From Pseudomonas sp. SST3 (GTDB lineage Bacteria > Pseudomonadota > Gammaproteobacteria > Pseudomonadales > Pseudomonadaceae): 64,000 nt of DNA. The stretch covers positions 1-64,000 of the forward strand of contig NZ_QORI02000005.1 of NCBI RefSeq assembly GCF_003325755.1. Direction: 5' to 3'. Of this stretch, positions 40,318 through 52,843 are shown piece after piece; positions within the stretch are counted from its first letter, which is position 1, and every line of letters begins with the position of its first letter. The notes beneath the pieces are model-generated. The model was not told where the DNA came from, did no database searches, and was given only the letters and a program-made list of their open reading frames with translations. The position numbers were made by a program, and so were the translations under genes.

Positions 40318-40675
40318 AACCCCCGTCCGCCAGCTCTCCACTGTCGGTACTACATGCGTAGCCAAATCTATTAAGTTAACTCCGCGCCGCCCGATTGGCA
40401 GGGTGCTTGGAGCGAGCTGCATGAGTTTTAGCCGTTACGTCTGCAGCGAACTTGGCGGCGATCCTGTTCTATCTGACAGTCATTTCGGGTTTACAGGCAT
40501 CCCCTAGTGACCGCTGGCGCCGAAGCGACCAGATGAAGGTTAGGCGGCTAGCGCGTACCCTTCGTAGTTGTCGTCGTTGGCAACTATAAGTTTGCAACAG
40601 TGGATTTACGAGTTCTGTTACCAACTCGGCATGCACCTAGAGCTTTGTTACCGGCGTCGAATCCTAATCGGCCCC
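40297..40675 (-). ncRNA. ssrA: tmRNA
   Basis: This is a 379-nt transfer-messenger RNA. The 5' end is GGGGCCGATTAGGATTCGAC (at 40675) and the 3' end CCCCCCGGCTCCACCA (at 40297), forming the tRNA-like part with encoded CCA and a TTCAAATCC T-loop. The tag reading frame at 40581-40540 encodes ANDDNYEGYALAA followed by TAA. tmRNA rescues stalled ribosomes with SmpB, whose gene is at 48378-48860. The leader just upstream can fold (ATGAAGC with GCTTCAT), consistent with 5' processing. The gene is intact despite the adjacent island. Confidence 0.97.
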
Positions 40676-40706
40676 ATGAAGCGTAATGCAGCTTCATGTG
40701 CTGCGC

Positions 40707-40736
40707 AGTGTACGCCAGATGCTTGGCGACGTCGAA
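40707..40736 (-). promoter_or_regulatory. Likely promoter of ssrA
   Basis: Read leftward, -35 TTCGAC (40731-40736) and -10 TACACT (40707-40712) are separated by 18 bp. Transcription would start near 40700, about 25 nt before the mature tmRNA 5' end, leaving a short processed leader. Confidence 0.55.
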
Positions 40737-40791
40737 CGCTTGGTTTCCTAGTTTGGGACATTTCGTCGGGATTCAAGAGGAAGTTGGAATT

Positions 40792-40819
40792 GGCAAGGCC
40801 AACCGCTGGCGGCCTTGCC
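40792..40819. terminator. Hairpin between the small exported protein gene and ssrA
   Basis: GGCAAGGCC-N10-GGCCTTGCC is a 9-bp GC-rich stem 9 bp after the stop of the leftward gene at 40829. It insulates that gene from the ssrA promoter further left. The T-tract is weak. Confidence 0.65.
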
Positions 40820-40828
40820 TAGGCGCTA

Positions 40829-41137
40829 TCAGTTGCCGGCGCCCGAGCCGGTGCCGCTGGTACCGGTGCTTCCGGAGCTGCCGGGACCCTCAAGCTCTTG
40901 TAGGGCTTTGGTCGAATGGGCGATGCAGGCCTCGGTGTCGCCGGATTGCTGGGCTTGGCGGGCCTGCTTGATCAGCTCTTCGACTTCGCTGCGTGCAGGC
41001 TCGCCGAGCGTGGCCTGGCTGGTGGCCATGTTGTCGTCGATTTCCTGCATGTTGATCTGGCAGAGATCCTTTTCTGCGGCGAATGCAGCGGGACTGGCGA
41101 TCAGAGCGGCTGCAGCAAGTAGAGCAAATTTTTTCAT
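40829..41137 (-). CDS. Small secreted protein of unknown function
   Basis: The start at ATG 41135-41137 (MKKFALLAAAALIASPAAFA) gives a clean signal peptide with an AFA-A cleavage site and follows AGGATCTC-type spacing. A longer frame to 41221 would bury it. The mature part is about 80 residues: CQINMQEIDDNMATSQATLG, then helix EVEELIKQARQAQQSGDTEA CIAH, ending in a Gly/Ser/Thr tail. Two cysteines could form a disulfide. It is probably periplasmic and conserved in pseudomonads beside ssrA. The function is unknown. Confidence 0.75.
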   Translation of the reverse strand: MKKFALLAAAALIASPAAFAAEKDLCQINMQEIDDNMATSQATLGEPARSEVEELIKQARQAQQSGDTEACIAHSTKALQELEGPGSSGSTGTSGTGSGAGN

Positions 41138-41300
41138 GAGATCCTCCAGGGAGATGTCTTCCCGGCGGGCCTGCCTGATTCTGCTATTGCGGCGGCGCCG
41201 AGGCGAGTCGAGCCCCTTCACACGCGGGGTTCATAAGTTCGGACTTCGGCTGCGCTTTAGCGTTTCATTTTTTTGACCGGCGCCTCTTGCTCTGGCTGCC

Positions 41301-44138
<2,838 letters not shown>

Positions 44139-44192
44139 ATACGGGGCTCCGGGGATGAAGCGGCCGCGCCGGGACGCGCGGCCTCGTGAGGC

Positions 44193-45362
44193 TTATTCGA
44201 CGTGTTTGGTGGTCTGGTATTGACCCAGTTCGCGAACCAGCGAATCGGTGGTGATCTCGCTGATGGATTTGGCACCGGTAAGCACCATTGCCACGCGCAT
44301 CTCCTTGTCGATCAGGTTGAGCAGGTTGGTCACGCCGGCTTCGCCATCCGCTGCCAGCGCATAGGCGAAGGCGCGACCGAGCATGACGGTGTCGGCGCCC
44401 AGGGCGATCATGCGAACCACGTCCAGGCCGCTGCGGATGCCTGAGTCGGCGAGAATCTTCAGATCACCCTTGACCGCATCCGCGATGGCCGGCATCGCGC
44501 GGGCGCTCGACAGCACGCCATCGAGCTGACGGCCGCCATGGTTGGAGACGATGACGCCATCGGCACCAAAGGTCACCGCGTCACGGGCGTCCTCGGCGTC
44601 GAGGATGCCCTTGATCACCATCGGGCCGTCCCAGAATTCACGGATCCACTCCAGGTCCTTCCAGGAAATGGATGGATCGAAGTTGGCTGCGAGCCAGCCG
44701 ATGTAGTCCTCGAGACCAGTGGGATGCCCGCGGTAGGTGGAGATATTGCCCAAATCGTGCGGCTTGCCGTGTAGGCCCACGTCCCATGCCCAGAACGGGT
44801 GGGTCATGGCCTGCAACATGCGGCGCATGTTGGCGTTGGGGCCGCTCATTCCGGAGTGAGCGTCCCGGTAGCGGGCGCCCGGGGTCGGCATATCCACGGT
44901 GAACACCAGGGTGGTGACGCCGGCTGCCTTGGCGCGCTCCAGGGCGTTTTTCATGAAGCCGCGGTCCTTTAGCACATAAAGCTGGAACCACATGGGGCGC
45001 TTGATGGCTGGTGCGACTTCTTCGATCGGGCAGACCGATACGGTGGACAGGGTGAAGGGGATGCCTTTCTTGTCGGCGGCGCGTGCGGCCTGGACTTCGC
45101 CTCGGCGGGCGAGCATGCCGGTCAGGCCGACCGGAGCCAGCGCAACCGGCATCGACAGGGTTTCGCCGAACAATTGGGTTTCCAGGCTGAGTTCGGACAT
45201 GTTGCGCAGCACGCGCTGGCGCAGGGCGATGCTGGCCAGGTCGTCGACGTTGCGCCGCAACGTGTACTCGGCGTAGGCACCGCCATCGACATAGTGGAAC
45301 AGGAACGGCGGCAGTTTGCGTTTGGCGGCAGCGCGGTAATCCGTGGAGGCAGAGATGATCAT
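44193..45362 (-). CDS. lldD: L-lactate dehydrogenase (FMN)
   Basis: The protein has 389 residues. The start [20 protein letters not shown] is the family start, so the 4-residue-longer frame is not used. The FMN alpha-hydroxyacid dehydrogenase motifs are intact: [23 protein letters not shown], the catalytic [10 protein letters not shown] and [19 protein letters not shown]. This membrane-associated enzyme converts L-lactate to pyruvate with quinone reduction. It lies between lldP and dld in a leftward operon likely repressed by LldR. Confidence 0.95.
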   Translation of the reverse strand: MIISASTDYRAAAKRKLPPFLFHYVDGGAYAEYTLRRNVDDLASIALRQRVLRNMSELSLETQLFGETLSMPVALAPVGLTGMLARRGEVQAARAADKKGIPFTLSTVSVCPIEEVAPAIKRPMWFQLYVLKDRGFMKNALERAKAAGVTTLVFTVDMPTPGARYRDAHSGMSGPNANMRRMLQAMTHPFWAWDVGLHGKPHDLGNISTYRGHPTGLEDYIGWLAANFDPSISWKDLEWIREFWDGPMVIKGILDAEDARDAVTFGADGVIVSNHGGRQLDGVLSSARAMPAIADAVKGDLKILADSGIRSGLDVVRMIALGADTVMLGRAFAYALAADGEAGVTNLLNLIDKEMRVAMVLTGAKSISEITTDSLVRELGQYQTTKHVE

Positions 45363-45535
45363 CGTTGTTCTCACCGGTTGAAACGAGGTAAGTCTCGTGA
45401 TGCTTCCCCATAGATGAGGGCACCGTTATCGATCTGGCTTGCCCGATCAGACCGCTTGGTGCGAATTGCGCGGTGAGGCTGGTCGGGTTTTGGTACGTCC
45501 TTGCGCCGAACTGGTCGGGGCAAGGAGCTACATCA

Positions 45536-47230
45536 TCAGACGCCGACCAGTGGGTCCGTCACCCCCAGCAGGTAGATCGCCACCATGCCGATCACACCGG
45601 TGAACAGCACGTAGTACAGGGTAGGCCAAACGGTCTTGCGCAGGGTGACGCCTTCGCGGCCCAGCAAGCCGACCGTGGCAGAGGCAGCAACCACGTTGTG
45701 AATTGCAACCATGTTGCCGGCAGCGGCGCCAACCGCCTGGGTGGCGACGATCATGGCGCCGGAGATGCCCAGCGACTGCGCCACACCGAACTGGAACTGG
45801 CTGAACATCATGTTGCTGACCGTATTCGATCCAGCCAGGAAGGCACCTAGCGCACCCACCGAAGGTGCCAGCAGTGGGTAAATGCCACCGACGCTGTCCG
45901 CGACATAGCGCGCCATGGCGATCGGCATGCTCGGCAGATCACCGGCGTTGACGCCTGAGTTAATCAGGATGCGCACCATCGGCACGGTGAACAGCAGCAC
46001 GAAGCCGGCGCTGAGCAGCACGCTGCTGGATTCCTTCACCGCAGCTTTAAGTTCGGCCGCACGCATGCCATGCATGAAGAAGGTGATCAGCACGACGGCG
46101 ACCAGTATGCCACCCGGCAGGTAGAGCGGCTCGATGCTGGCGCTGATACCTGCCTCGCCGAGGATGTTGGCGAAGGCGATGGAGACCGATTTCAGGGCGG
46201 CGGTGACGGGCGGGAAGATGCGGCTGATCACCAGAATCGCACCTACCAGCACGTAGGGCAGCCAGGCACGGAAAGCGCTCATTGGACGCGCGGCGAGGTC
46301 GTCGAGCTTCATCTCGATGGTACCGATCCACTCGGCCGGCCAGTCTTTCGCATCGGCAAAGTCCCAAGGCGTCTTCGGCACCAGGAAATTAAAGCGAGCG
46401 GCGGTGGTGACGATGGCCAGGCCGATCAGGCCGCCCAGCAGCGATGGGAATTCTGGACCAAGCAGGACGCCGGTGGCGACATAGGGCAGCGTGAAAGCCA
46501 GGCCCGCAAAGATCGCAAAGGGCAGGACTTCGAGGCCGGCTTTCCAGCTTTTTTCCTTGCCGAAGAACCGCGTCAGCATCATCGCCATGATCAGCGGCAT
46601 TACGGTGCCGACGATGGCGTGGGTGATCGCCACGCTGCTGGTGATCTGTTGCAGGAACAGCTCCCAGCTCGATCCCTGCGCTGTCAGCTGCGCGCCCAGA
46701 GTGGCGGTGTCCAGGCCACTGTTCACGCCGACCACGATAGGTGTGCCGACCGCCCCGAACGATACCGGTGTGCTCTGTACCAGCATGCCCATCAATACCG
46801 CAGCCATGGCCGGGAAACCGACGGCAACCAGCAAGGGCGCGGCGATAGCGGCCGGGGTGCCGAAACCCGAGGCTCCCTCAATGAAGCAGCCAAACAGCCA
46901 GGCGATGATGATGGCCTGGATGCGACGGTCAGGACTGATAGTCGTGAATCCTGCGCGGATGGCAGTGATCCCACCGGAGTGCTTGAGGGTGTTCAGCAGC
47001 AGAATCGCGCCGAAGATGATCCACAGCAAGCCAATGGTAATCACCAGGCCCTGCAGGGTTGAGGCGATTATCCGGGTGAAACTCATATCCCAGATGAACA
47101 GGCCGATGGCCGCGGTGAACAGGAATACGACCGGCATGGCGCGGCTGGCCGGCCAGCGCAGCCCAATCAACAGCACGGCGGCGAGCAGGATCGGGGTGAA
47201 GGCAAACAGGGCGAGCAGTCCGTTAGACAT
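45536..47230 (-). CDS. lldP: L-lactate permease
   Basis: The protein has 564 residues with about 12-14 membrane segments. It shows LctP-family motifs ([60 protein letters not shown]). This inner-membrane H+/lactate symporter is the first gene of the leftward lactate operon. Its start lies 111 bp from the LldR operator. It is followed by a 173-bp gap before lldD. Confidence 0.95.
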   Translation of the reverse strand: MSNGLLALFAFTPILLAAVLLIGLRWPASRAMPVVFLFTAAIGLFIWDMSFTRIIASTLQGLVITIGLLWIIFGAILLLNTLKHSGGITAIRAGFTTISPDRRIQAIIIAWLFGCFIEGASGFGTPAAIAAPLLVAVGFPAMAAVLMGMLVQSTPVSFGAVGTPIVVGVNSGLDTATLGAQLTAQGSSWELFLQQITSSVAITHAIVGTVMPLIMAMMLTRFFGKEKSWKAGLEVLPFAIFAGLAFTLPYVATGVLLGPEFPSLLGGLIGLAIVTTAARFNFLVPKTPWDFADAKDWPAEWIGTIEMKLDDLAARPMSAFRAWLPYVLVGAILVISRIFPPVTAALKSVSIAFANILGEAGISASIEPLYLPGGILVAVVLITFFMHGMRAAELKAAVKESSSVLLSAGFVLLFTVPMVRILINSGVNAGDLPSMPIAMARYVADSVGGIYPLLAPSVGALGAFLAGSNTVSNMMFSQFQFGVAQSLGISGAMIVATQAVGAAAGNMVAIHNVVAASATVGLLGREGVTLRKTVWPTLYYVLFTGVIGMVAIYLLGVTDPLVGV

Positions 47231-47340
47231 GTCAGGCTCCCATGGTCATAGAGTGCGGATGGGGGCCCGGCTGGACCTGCGACGAGCGGAAATCTGGAGA
47301 CCGCATTGGTAGTCCTCTTCTTGTTGGGCTCTACGAATTG

Positions 47341-47361
47341 TAAATTGGTAATACCAATTTA
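47341..47361. promoter_or_regulatory. LldR-type operator
   Basis: AAATTGGTA and TACCAATTT are perfect arms around a single A (with outer T and A also paired). This matches the AATTGGT-N-ACCAATT type bound by FCD-GntR regulators of the LldR/PdhR/GlcC group. It lies between divergent lldP and lldR, about 110-150 bp from each, and probably mediates lactate-dependent control of both. Confidence 0.85.
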
Positions 47362-47506
47362 AAAAAGAGCTCGGCCAGCGTAAGAGTTCGCTTGCTGCTG
47401 CGTCAATTAGCCAGCTATAGACTTTGGTCGCAACGCGGCGTGTTGCAGTGCACTGGATGCGTGGATACGCTGAGTAAGTTCAAGTGGTCAAACCAATCGA
47501 GGTGTC

Positions 47507-48295
47507 ATGGAATTTGGAATGGTGCGTCAACGACGTCTGGCCGATAACATCGTCGAGCAGCTCGAAACCATGATTCTCGAAGGCACCCTCAAGGCCGGCG
47601 AGCGCCTGCCTGCCGAGCGCGTGTTGGCCGAGCAGTTCGGTGTCTCTCGACCTTCGTTGCGAGAGGCCATTCAAAAACTCGCGGCGAAGGGGTTGTTGGT
47701 CAGCCGCCATGGCGGCGGCAATTTCGTGGCTGAATCCCTCGGTTCGACGTTCAGCGATCCGCTGTTGCATCTGCTGGAAAACAACGCCGATGCGCAGCGC
47801 GATTTGCTTGAATTCCGCCATACGCTGGAAGGCAGTTGCGCTTATTACGCCGCGCTACGTGCAACCGACGTCGACCGACAGCGGCTCGGGGAAGCCTTCG
47901 CAGCGTTGCAGGACTGCTATCTGCGCGAAAGCACGGTAACCCGGGCCGAAGAGGGCGCCGCAGATGCACGCTTTCACCTTGCGATTGCCGAGGCAAGCCA
48001 CAACGCCGTGTTGCTGCACACGATCCGCGGTCTGTTCGATCTGCTCAAGCGCAACGTGGTGACCAATATTGGTGGCATGTATGCCTTGCGCAAGGAGACC
48101 CGCAACATGCTCATGCAGCAACATCAGGAGCTGTACGATGCGATCATCGCCCGGCAGGCCAACGAGGCGCGCGACGTGATTCATCGACACATCAGCTATG
48201 TGCAGGAAGTGCTCGCCGAAGGGCAGCAGGAAGCGCAGCGGCTAGCACGAGCGCAACGCCGGCAGGGAAAGACGGAGAAGCCTGCAGAGGGATGA
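47507..48295 (+). CDS. lldR: LldR, FCD-family GntR regulator
   Basis: The protein has 262 residues. An N-terminal winged helix (LADNIVEQLETMILEGTLKA, AEQFGVSRPSLREAIQKLAA, GLLVSRHGGGNFV) and a C-terminal FCD ligand domain (LLEFRHTLEGSCAYYAALRA, ADARFHLAIAEASHNAVLLH, QHQELYDAIIARQANEARDV) are complete. FCD domains bind carboxylates at a metal site. It is divergent from lldP-lldD-dld and so probably represses the operon until lactate is present. Confidence 0.92.
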   Translation: MEFGMVRQRRLADNIVEQLETMILEGTLKAGERLPAERVLAEQFGVSRPSLREAIQKLAAKGLLVSRHGGGNFVAESLGSTFSDPLLHLLENNADAQRDLLEFRHTLEGSCAYYAALRATDVDRQRLGEAFAALQDCYLRESTVTRAEEGAADARFHLAIAEASHNAVLLHTIRGLFDLLKRNVVTNIGGMYALRKETRNMLMQQHQELYDAIIARQANEARDVIHRHISYVQEVLAEGQQEAQRLARAQRRQGKTEKPAEG

Positions 48296-48377
48296 TCGGT
48301 TGGGGTGGCGAGGCGAGCGAATCCGGTATGGCGAGCAGGGCGGTTGACGTGCTCCCGATCTGCTCGCAGGGGCGAGG

Positions 48378-48860
48378 TCAGTCTTCCTTGCCCTTGGTGC
48401 GCATGGCGCGCTGGATTTCGCGGTCGGAGTCACGTTCCTTCTCGGTGTGCCGCTTGTCGAATTCCTTCTTGCCCTTGCCCAGGGCGATGTCGCACTTGAT
48501 CAGGTGCTTTTTCCAGTAGATCGACAGCGCCACGCAGGCATAGCCTTTCTGCTGCACTGCGCCGAACAGCTTGCCCAGCTCACGCTTGTTCAGCAGCAGC
48601 TTGCGGGTGCGCGTGGGGTCGGCAATCACGTGAGTGCTGGCGGTGGTCAGCGGCGTGATGTGGCAACCCATCAGCCAGGCTTCGCCGTCCTTGAGCAAGA
48701 CGTAGCTGTCGACCAGTTGCGCCTTGCCGGCACGCAAGCTTTTGACTTCCCAGCCGGCCAGAACGAGGCCAGCCTCGAATTTCTGTTCGATGAAGTAGTC
48801 GTGTAGCGCTTTCTTGTTCAGCGCGATGGTCCCGGGGGACTGTTTCTTCTGTTTGGCCAT
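48378..48860 (-). CDS. smpB: SmpB, tmRNA-binding protein
   Basis: The protein has 160 residues. The start [20 protein letters not shown] is the family start; an upstream in-frame ATG is rejected. It has the SmpB beta-barrel ([38 protein letters not shown]) and the basic C-terminal tail ([23 protein letters not shown]). It delivers tmRNA to stalled ribosomes. ssrA is 7.7 kb away on the same strand. Confidence 0.97.
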   Translation of the reverse strand: MAKQKKQSPGTIALNKKALHDYFIEQKFEAGLVLAGWEVKSLRAGKAQLVDSYVLLKDGEAWLMGCHITPLTTASTHVIADPTRTRKLLLNKRELGKLFGAVQQKGYACVALSIYWKKHLIKCDIALGKGKKEFDKRHTEKERDSDREIQRAMRTKGKED

Positions 48861-49089
48861 AGGCTGCGCATTATAGGGAGTCGCGTGGCGGCTGGCGATA
48901 ACCAGCACGCTGCGACGGTACGAAACTTGAGAGGGGTGCGCTTATCCCCGACAATGTGCAATCTTTACATGCGTTCTGGTTCGGGAAACTGCCCCGCGGC
49001 GGAACCTGCATGATCACCCTGCTCTCGGTGAGTCGTCGCTGGCTATGGCTGCGTTTGCCGATTGTCGAATGACGAAGTAGAAGGACTGA

Positions 49090-49524
49090 ATGACGACGCA
49101 TATTCAACGTTCGGCATTGCTGCCGTACCCGGCGCACGCGCTATTCGACATGGTGAATGACGTAGCTAGCTATCCGCAGTTTCTGCCCTGGTGTTCGGCT
49201 ACCGAGGTCTTGTCCAGCAGCGAAACCCAGATGCAGGCCAGCATGACAGTGGCGAAAGCCGGCATGAGTCAACGCTTCCTTACACGCAACGAGTTACAGG
49301 CGGGCAAGCGTATCGAGATGAAATTGGAGGAAGGCCCTTTCAGCCACTTGCATGGCATTTGGGAATTCAAGGCGCTAGGCGAGAAGGCCTGCAAGATCAG
49401 CCTCGACCTTACCTTCGATTACGCGGGGCCGCTGGTTCGGGCGACTTTGGGTCCGCTGTTCAATCAGGCTGCGAATACGTTGGTCGATGCGTTCTGCGAC
49501 AGGGCGAAGCAGTTGTATGGATAG
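49090..49524 (+). CDS. ratA: RatA/COQ10-type START-domain protein
   Basis: The protein has 144 residues and is a single polyketide-cyclase/START-like domain (LLPYPAHALFDMVNDVASYP, FLPWCSATEVLSSSETQMQA, FLTRNELQAGKRIEMKLEEG, PLFNQAANTLVDAFCDRAKQ). Homologues are annotated either as ribosome-association toxin RatA or as COQ10-like ubiquinone chaperone. The sequence does not separate these roles. It overlaps rnfH by 8 bp, the usual pseudomonad arrangement, and is divergent from smpB. Confidence 0.9.
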   Translation: MTTHIQRSALLPYPAHALFDMVNDVASYPQFLPWCSATEVLSSSETQMQASMTVAKAGMSQRFLTRNELQAGKRIEMKLEEGPFSHLHGIWEFKALGEKACKISLDLTFDYAGPLVRATLGPLFNQAANTLVDAFCDRAKQLYG

Positions 49525-49837
49525 GTCAGTCATTGCGGTTGAGGTCGTTTACGCGCTGGCCGATAAGCAAAAGCTGCTACGGCTGACCGTGCCTCAGGGC
49601 ACCACCGTGCGCGAGGCTGCGCTGCGTTCGGGCATGGAAGGCTTCTTTCCGGGCCTGGACCTCGCCACGTCACCGCTTGGCATCTTCGGTAAGGCGGTGC
49701 CCAGGCCGGACGAGCGCGTGCTGGAAGAGGGCGAAAGGGTTGAAATCTATCGGCCGCTTATCGCTGATCCAAAGGAGGTACGTAAGCAGCGCGCGGCGAA
49801 GGCGGCGCAAAACAAGGCCAGTGGATCAGCCGCCTAG
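49517..49837 (+). CDS. rnfH: RnfH-family ubiquitin-like protein
   Basis: The protein has 106 residues. ATG 49517 (MDRSVIAVEVVYALADKQKL) overlaps the end of ratA. It has a beta-grasp UPF0125 fold (TVPQGTTVREAALRSGMEGF, LGIFGKAVPRPDERVLEEGE, VEIYRPLIADPKEVRKQRA) with a Lys/Ala-rich tail. The function is unknown. It is translationally coupled to ratA. Confidence 0.92.
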   Translation: MDRSVIAVEVVYALADKQKLLRLTVPQGTTVREAALRSGMEGFFPGLDLATSPLGIFGKAVPRPDERVLEEGERVEIYRPLIADPKEVRKQRAAKAAQNKASGSAA

Positions 49838-49854
49838 GCAGTGTTCAGCAATAA

Positions 49855-49878
49855 AAAAGCCCGGCATGCCGGGCTTTT
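49855..49878. terminator. Bidirectional terminator between rnfH and bamE
   Basis: AAAAGCCCGGCA followed by TGCCGGGCTTTT forms a GC stem with A/T tails on both strands. It lies 17 bp after the rnfH stop and 15 bp before the stop of the convergent bamE gene. Confidence 0.9.
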
Positions 49879-49893
49879 GTTTGTCTGTCTTGC

Positions 49894-50397
49894 CTAGTTT
49901 GTTTCCAGGCGATCCGGGGTGGGGACTGGGACTGGCTCGGCGGCATCGACGTCCCGCTGAATCTGTTCGAGCAACGAACCGGGCTCGATGGCTTCTGGCT
50001 CGGTGCGAACCGGCGCCTCGCTGGCAGGAAGATCTGTGCCGAGAATCGCTTCATCGCGGCTGACGCCAGGCTTGAAGTCTCCCGCCAGGCCTGCCAGTTG
50101 GTCGTTGGCATTGAACATCAGGCTGACCCGCTCCTGCTGGCGCTGACTGCCGCCAGGCTGGATGCTGTACAGATAATCCCAGCGATCGGCATGGAAGGTA
50201 TCGGTGATCAGCGGGTTGCCCATGATAAACCGTACTTGTGAACGGGTCATTCCCGGGCGTAACTGGTCTATCATGTCTTGCGTAACGACATTGCCCTGTT
50301 GAATGTCGACCTTGTAAACCCCGGGGAATGAACAACCGGCGAGTGCGAACAGGCCCACAAGTGTGAGGCTGGACAGCATGAGCTTGGTGTTTTGCAT
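49894..50397 (-). CDS. bamE: BamE (OmlA/SmpA), outer-membrane assembly lipoprotein
   Basis: The protein has 167 residues. The start [20 protein letters not shown] gives a lipoprotein signal with lipobox LAGC. The SmpA/OmlA domain follows ([53 protein letters not shown]). It is a small lipoprotein of the BAM complex on the inner leaflet of the outer membrane. The C-terminal Pro/Glu-rich extension is longer than in E. coli. It is divergent from fur. Confidence 0.93.
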   Translation of the reverse strand: MQNTKLMLSSLTLVGLFALAGCSFPGVYKVDIQQGNVVTQDMIDQLRPGMTRSQVRFIMGNPLITDTFHADRWDYLYSIQPGGSQRQQERVSLMFNANDQLAGLAGDFKPGVSRDEAILGTDLPASEAPVRTEPEAIEPGSLLEQIQRDVDAAEPVPVPTPDRLETN

Positions 50398-50490
50398 CGG
50401 TAGGTGACTTCCACTATCTTGGCTGGGCAAAGGCCGGATCATACCCGTATTGAAGGAGGCTGCGAAACAGCAGCAACGAGAAAGCCAACC

Positions 50491-50898
50491 ATGGTTGAAA
50501 ATAGCGAACTACGCAAAGCGGGCCTCAAAGTAACCCTGCCACGGGTCAAAATCCTGCAGATGCTGGATACCACCGATCAGCGCCACATGAGCGCTGAAGA
50601 TGTCTATAAGGCATTGATGGAAGCCGGCGAAGATGTCGGTCTGGCAACGGTATACCGTGTACTGACGCAATTCGAGGCGGCCGGGCTTGTGGTCCGGCAC
50701 AACTTCGATGGCGGCCATGCGGTGTTCGAGCTGGCTGACAGTGGCCATCACGACCACATGGTCTGCGTTGACAGCGGCGATGTGATCGAGTTTTTCGATT
50801 CCGAGATCGAGAAACTGCAGAAAGAGATCGTCAAGCGCCACGGTTACGAGCTGGTGGACCATAACTTGGTGCTCTACGTGCGCAAGAAGGCCGACTGA
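50491..50898 (+). CDS. fur: Fur, ferric uptake regulator
   Basis: The protein has 135 residues. ATG 50491 ([20 protein letters not shown]) is the family start; the longer frame to 50404 lies in the bamE promoter. The winged helix ([35 protein letters not shown]) and metal-binding His/Asp cluster ([18 protein letters not shown]) are intact. Only one of the usual C-terminal Cys residues is present (MVCV), as in other pseudomonad Fur proteins. It is the global iron repressor. Confidence 0.97.
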   Translation: MVENSELRKAGLKVTLPRVKILQMLDTTDQRHMSAEDVYKALMEAGEDVGLATVYRVLTQFEAAGLVVRHNFDGGHAVFELADSGHHDHMVCVDSGDVIEFFDSEIEKLQKEIVKRHGYELVDHNLVLYVRKKAD

Positions 50899-50920
50899 CT
50901 CGTCGATGCCGGAACAGGAA

Positions 50921-50944
50921 GGCGACCCGAGGGTCGCCTTTTTT
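50921..50944 (+). terminator. Terminator after fur
   Basis: GGCGACCC-GA-GGGTCGCC is an 8-bp GC stem followed by TTTTTT (50939-50944), 22 bp after the fur stop. The recN stop of the opposite strand is 8 bp further. Confidence 0.92.
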
Positions 50945-50951
50945 GTGCTTG

Positions 50952-52625
50952 TCAGGCCTGTGCTGAACCTATCATCTGCCGGGCATGGGCCAGTGCCTGC
51001 TCGGTCAGATCAACGCCGCCGAGCATCCGGGCGATCTCTTCGACGCGATCGCCTCCTTCCAGGGCTGCCACTGCCGTGTGGGTCTCATCACTTCCGCGAG
51101 CCTTGTGCACGAACAGATGATGATGCCCTTGCGCCGCTACCTGCGGCAGGTGAGTCACGGTAAGTACCTGACCGCGTTCGCCGAGACGTCGCAGCAGCTG
51201 ACCAACCACTTCGGCGGTGGGGCCGCCAATGCCGACATCCACTTCGTCGAATACCAGGGTCGGCGTTCGTGAGGTCTGTGCCGTGATGACCTGAATCGCC
51301 AGGCTTATCCGCGACAGCTCGCCTCCGGATGCAACCTTCGCCAGTGGGCGTAGTGGCTGCCCCGGGTTGGCGCTGACAAGAAATTCCACCTGTTCCAATC
51401 CATGCGGCATAAGGTCGCCTGTCGGTGTGGGTTTGAGTACCACGTTGAATTTGCCACCAGGCATTCCCAGTCGCTGTATCTCCGCTTCGACCGCGACAGC
51501 AAGGGATTCGGCCGCTTGTTGGCGGGCGCGGCTCAGCTCTTCGGCCTTTTCATGATTGTGCTGAGCGTACGCGGCGAGCTCTTCGCCTAATTGCTCCAGC
51601 GCATCGTCGTCAGCGTTCAGGCTTTCCAGCTCTTCGAACAGGCTTTGTTGCAGCGCGGGCAACTCCTGCGGTTGTACCCGATGTTTGCGGGCCAGGGTAT
51701 AGATGCTGTCGAGGCGTTCTTCCAGCGCCTGTTGACGCTGCGGATCGGAGTCGAAATGGTCGAGGAAGCGATTCAGCTCGCCGACAGCTTCTTCCACCTG
51801 AATCTGCGCGCTGGACAGCAGGTTGACTGCCTCGCCAAGCGCGCCCGGCTGGTTCTGAAAGCCGGTAAGCCGCTGCAGGCTAGAGGTTAGCGCTGACAGG
51901 ACATTGCCTGCATCGCTCTCGCTGCACAGGTCGATCACCTGGCGGCAGGCGCCGAGCAGATGCTCCGCGTTGGCGAGGTTTTTGTGCTCATGTTCCAGCT
52001 GCTCCAGCTCTTCTTCGCCAAGCGCCAAGGTTTCCAGCTCTTCGAGCTGATAACTCAATAGCTGGTGGCGGGCACGCTGTTCATCGCTACTGTTGCTCAG
52101 GCGTTCCAGCGTCTGCCGGGTCTGGCGCCAGCGCTGCGCTGCAAGTTGCACCTGACGGGCCAGGTCCTGGCTGCCGCCATATTCGTCGAGCAGTCGTCGG
52201 TGGGTGTCGAGCTTGAGCAGCGACTGGTGTTCATGCTGGCTGTGAATGTCGATCAGCAACTCGCCGAGCGCCTTCAAATCGCCCTGCGGGCAAGGCGTGC
52301 CGTTGATGTAGCCACGCGAGCGGCCTTCTGCCGTGATCACGCGGCGGAGGATGCATGGACCTTCATTGTCCAGGTCGCGCTCGGCCAGCCAAGCGCGTGC
52401 ATCAGGGATGTCATCCAGGTCGAAGCTGGCGAGGATGTCGGCCTTGTCCGCGCCAATACGCACCACGCTGCTGTCGGCGCGATCGCCAAGTGTCAGCCCC
52501 AGGGCATCGAGCATGATCGATTTGCCGGCTCCGGTTTCGCCGCTGATCACGCTCATGCCTCGCTTCAGTTCGAGGTCGAGGTGCTCGACGATGGCGTAGT
52601 TGTGAACAGACAGATGAACCAGCAT
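50952..52625 (-). CDS. recN: RecN, DNA repair SMC-like ATPase
   Basis: The protein has 557 residues. It is an SMC-like ATPase with Walker A GETGAGKSIMLD at about residue 29, a long coiled coil (about 150-370, e.g. SYQLEELETLALGEEELEQL) and C-terminal signature and Walker B (LAKVASGGELSRISLAIQVI, TLVFDEVDVGIGG). It acts in recombinational repair of double-strand breaks. A LexA box lies 22 bp upstream, so the gene is SOS-controlled. It is divergent from grpE. Confidence 0.96.
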   Translation of the reverse strand: MLVHLSVHNYAIVEHLDLELKRGMSVISGETGAGKSIMLDALGLTLGDRADSSVVRIGADKADILASFDLDDIPDARAWLAERDLDNEGPCILRRVITAEGRSRGYINGTPCPQGDLKALGELLIDIHSQHEHQSLLKLDTHRRLLDEYGGSQDLARQVQLAAQRWRQTRQTLERLSNSSDEQRARHQLLSYQLEELETLALGEEELEQLEHEHKNLANAEHLLGACRQVIDLCSESDAGNVLSALTSSLQRLTGFQNQPGALGEAVNLLSSAQIQVEEAVGELNRFLDHFDSDPQRQQALEERLDSIYTLARKHRVQPQELPALQQSLFEELESLNADDDALEQLGEELAAYAQHNHEKAEELSRARQQAAESLAVAVEAEIQRLGMPGGKFNVVLKPTPTGDLMPHGLEQVEFLVSANPGQPLRPLAKVASGGELSRISLAIQVITAQTSRTPTLVFDEVDVGIGGPTAEVVGQLLRRLGERGQVLTVTHLPQVAAQGHHHLFVHKARGSDETHTAVAALEGGDRVEEIARMLGGVDLTEQALAHARQMIGSAQA

Positions 52626-52647
52626 GGCAGGGCTCCCACTCAGTTGA

Positions 52648-52663
52648 CTGGGTATTTATACAG
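52648..52663 (-). promoter_or_regulatory. LexA (SOS) box of recN
   Basis: Read toward recN, CTGT-ATAAATAC-CCAG matches the LexA site except for one base of the second half-site. It ends 22 bp before the recN start. recN is a classic LexA target. Confidence 0.75.
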
Positions 52664-52762
52664 TGCTTCCGCTTGGCGCTACAAGTTGCTTAATAGGTTG
52701 TATGTAAACAAAACGTGCGATTGGTCGTTGGTCCGCGATTGAAAGCTGATGTCATTTTCGCC

Positions 52763-52788
52763 CTTGAAGCTTGACTTGCCGCCCCCAT
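52763..52788 (+). promoter_or_regulatory. Sigma-32 (heat-shock) promoter of grpE
   Basis: CTTGAA (52763-52768), a 14-bp spacer and CCCCAT (52783-52788) match the RpoH consensus. It lies 55 bp before the grpE start. It probably drives the heat-shock cluster grpE-dnaK-dnaJ. Confidence 0.85.
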
Positions 52789-52843
52789 ATAGCCGCACAA
52801 GCGCGGGCCGACCGCTCGCTGATGTGTTGATGAGGAGGACCGC

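Noticed and set aside
40297..40320. tRNA gene at the island boundary
   Set aside because: The T-loop and acceptor end belong to tmRNA; the upstream part encodes the tag peptide, not an anticodon arm.
46070..47062. 330-codon open frame opposite lldP
   Set aside because: The translation is low-complexity and charged with no family resemblance. lldP is complete on the other strand.
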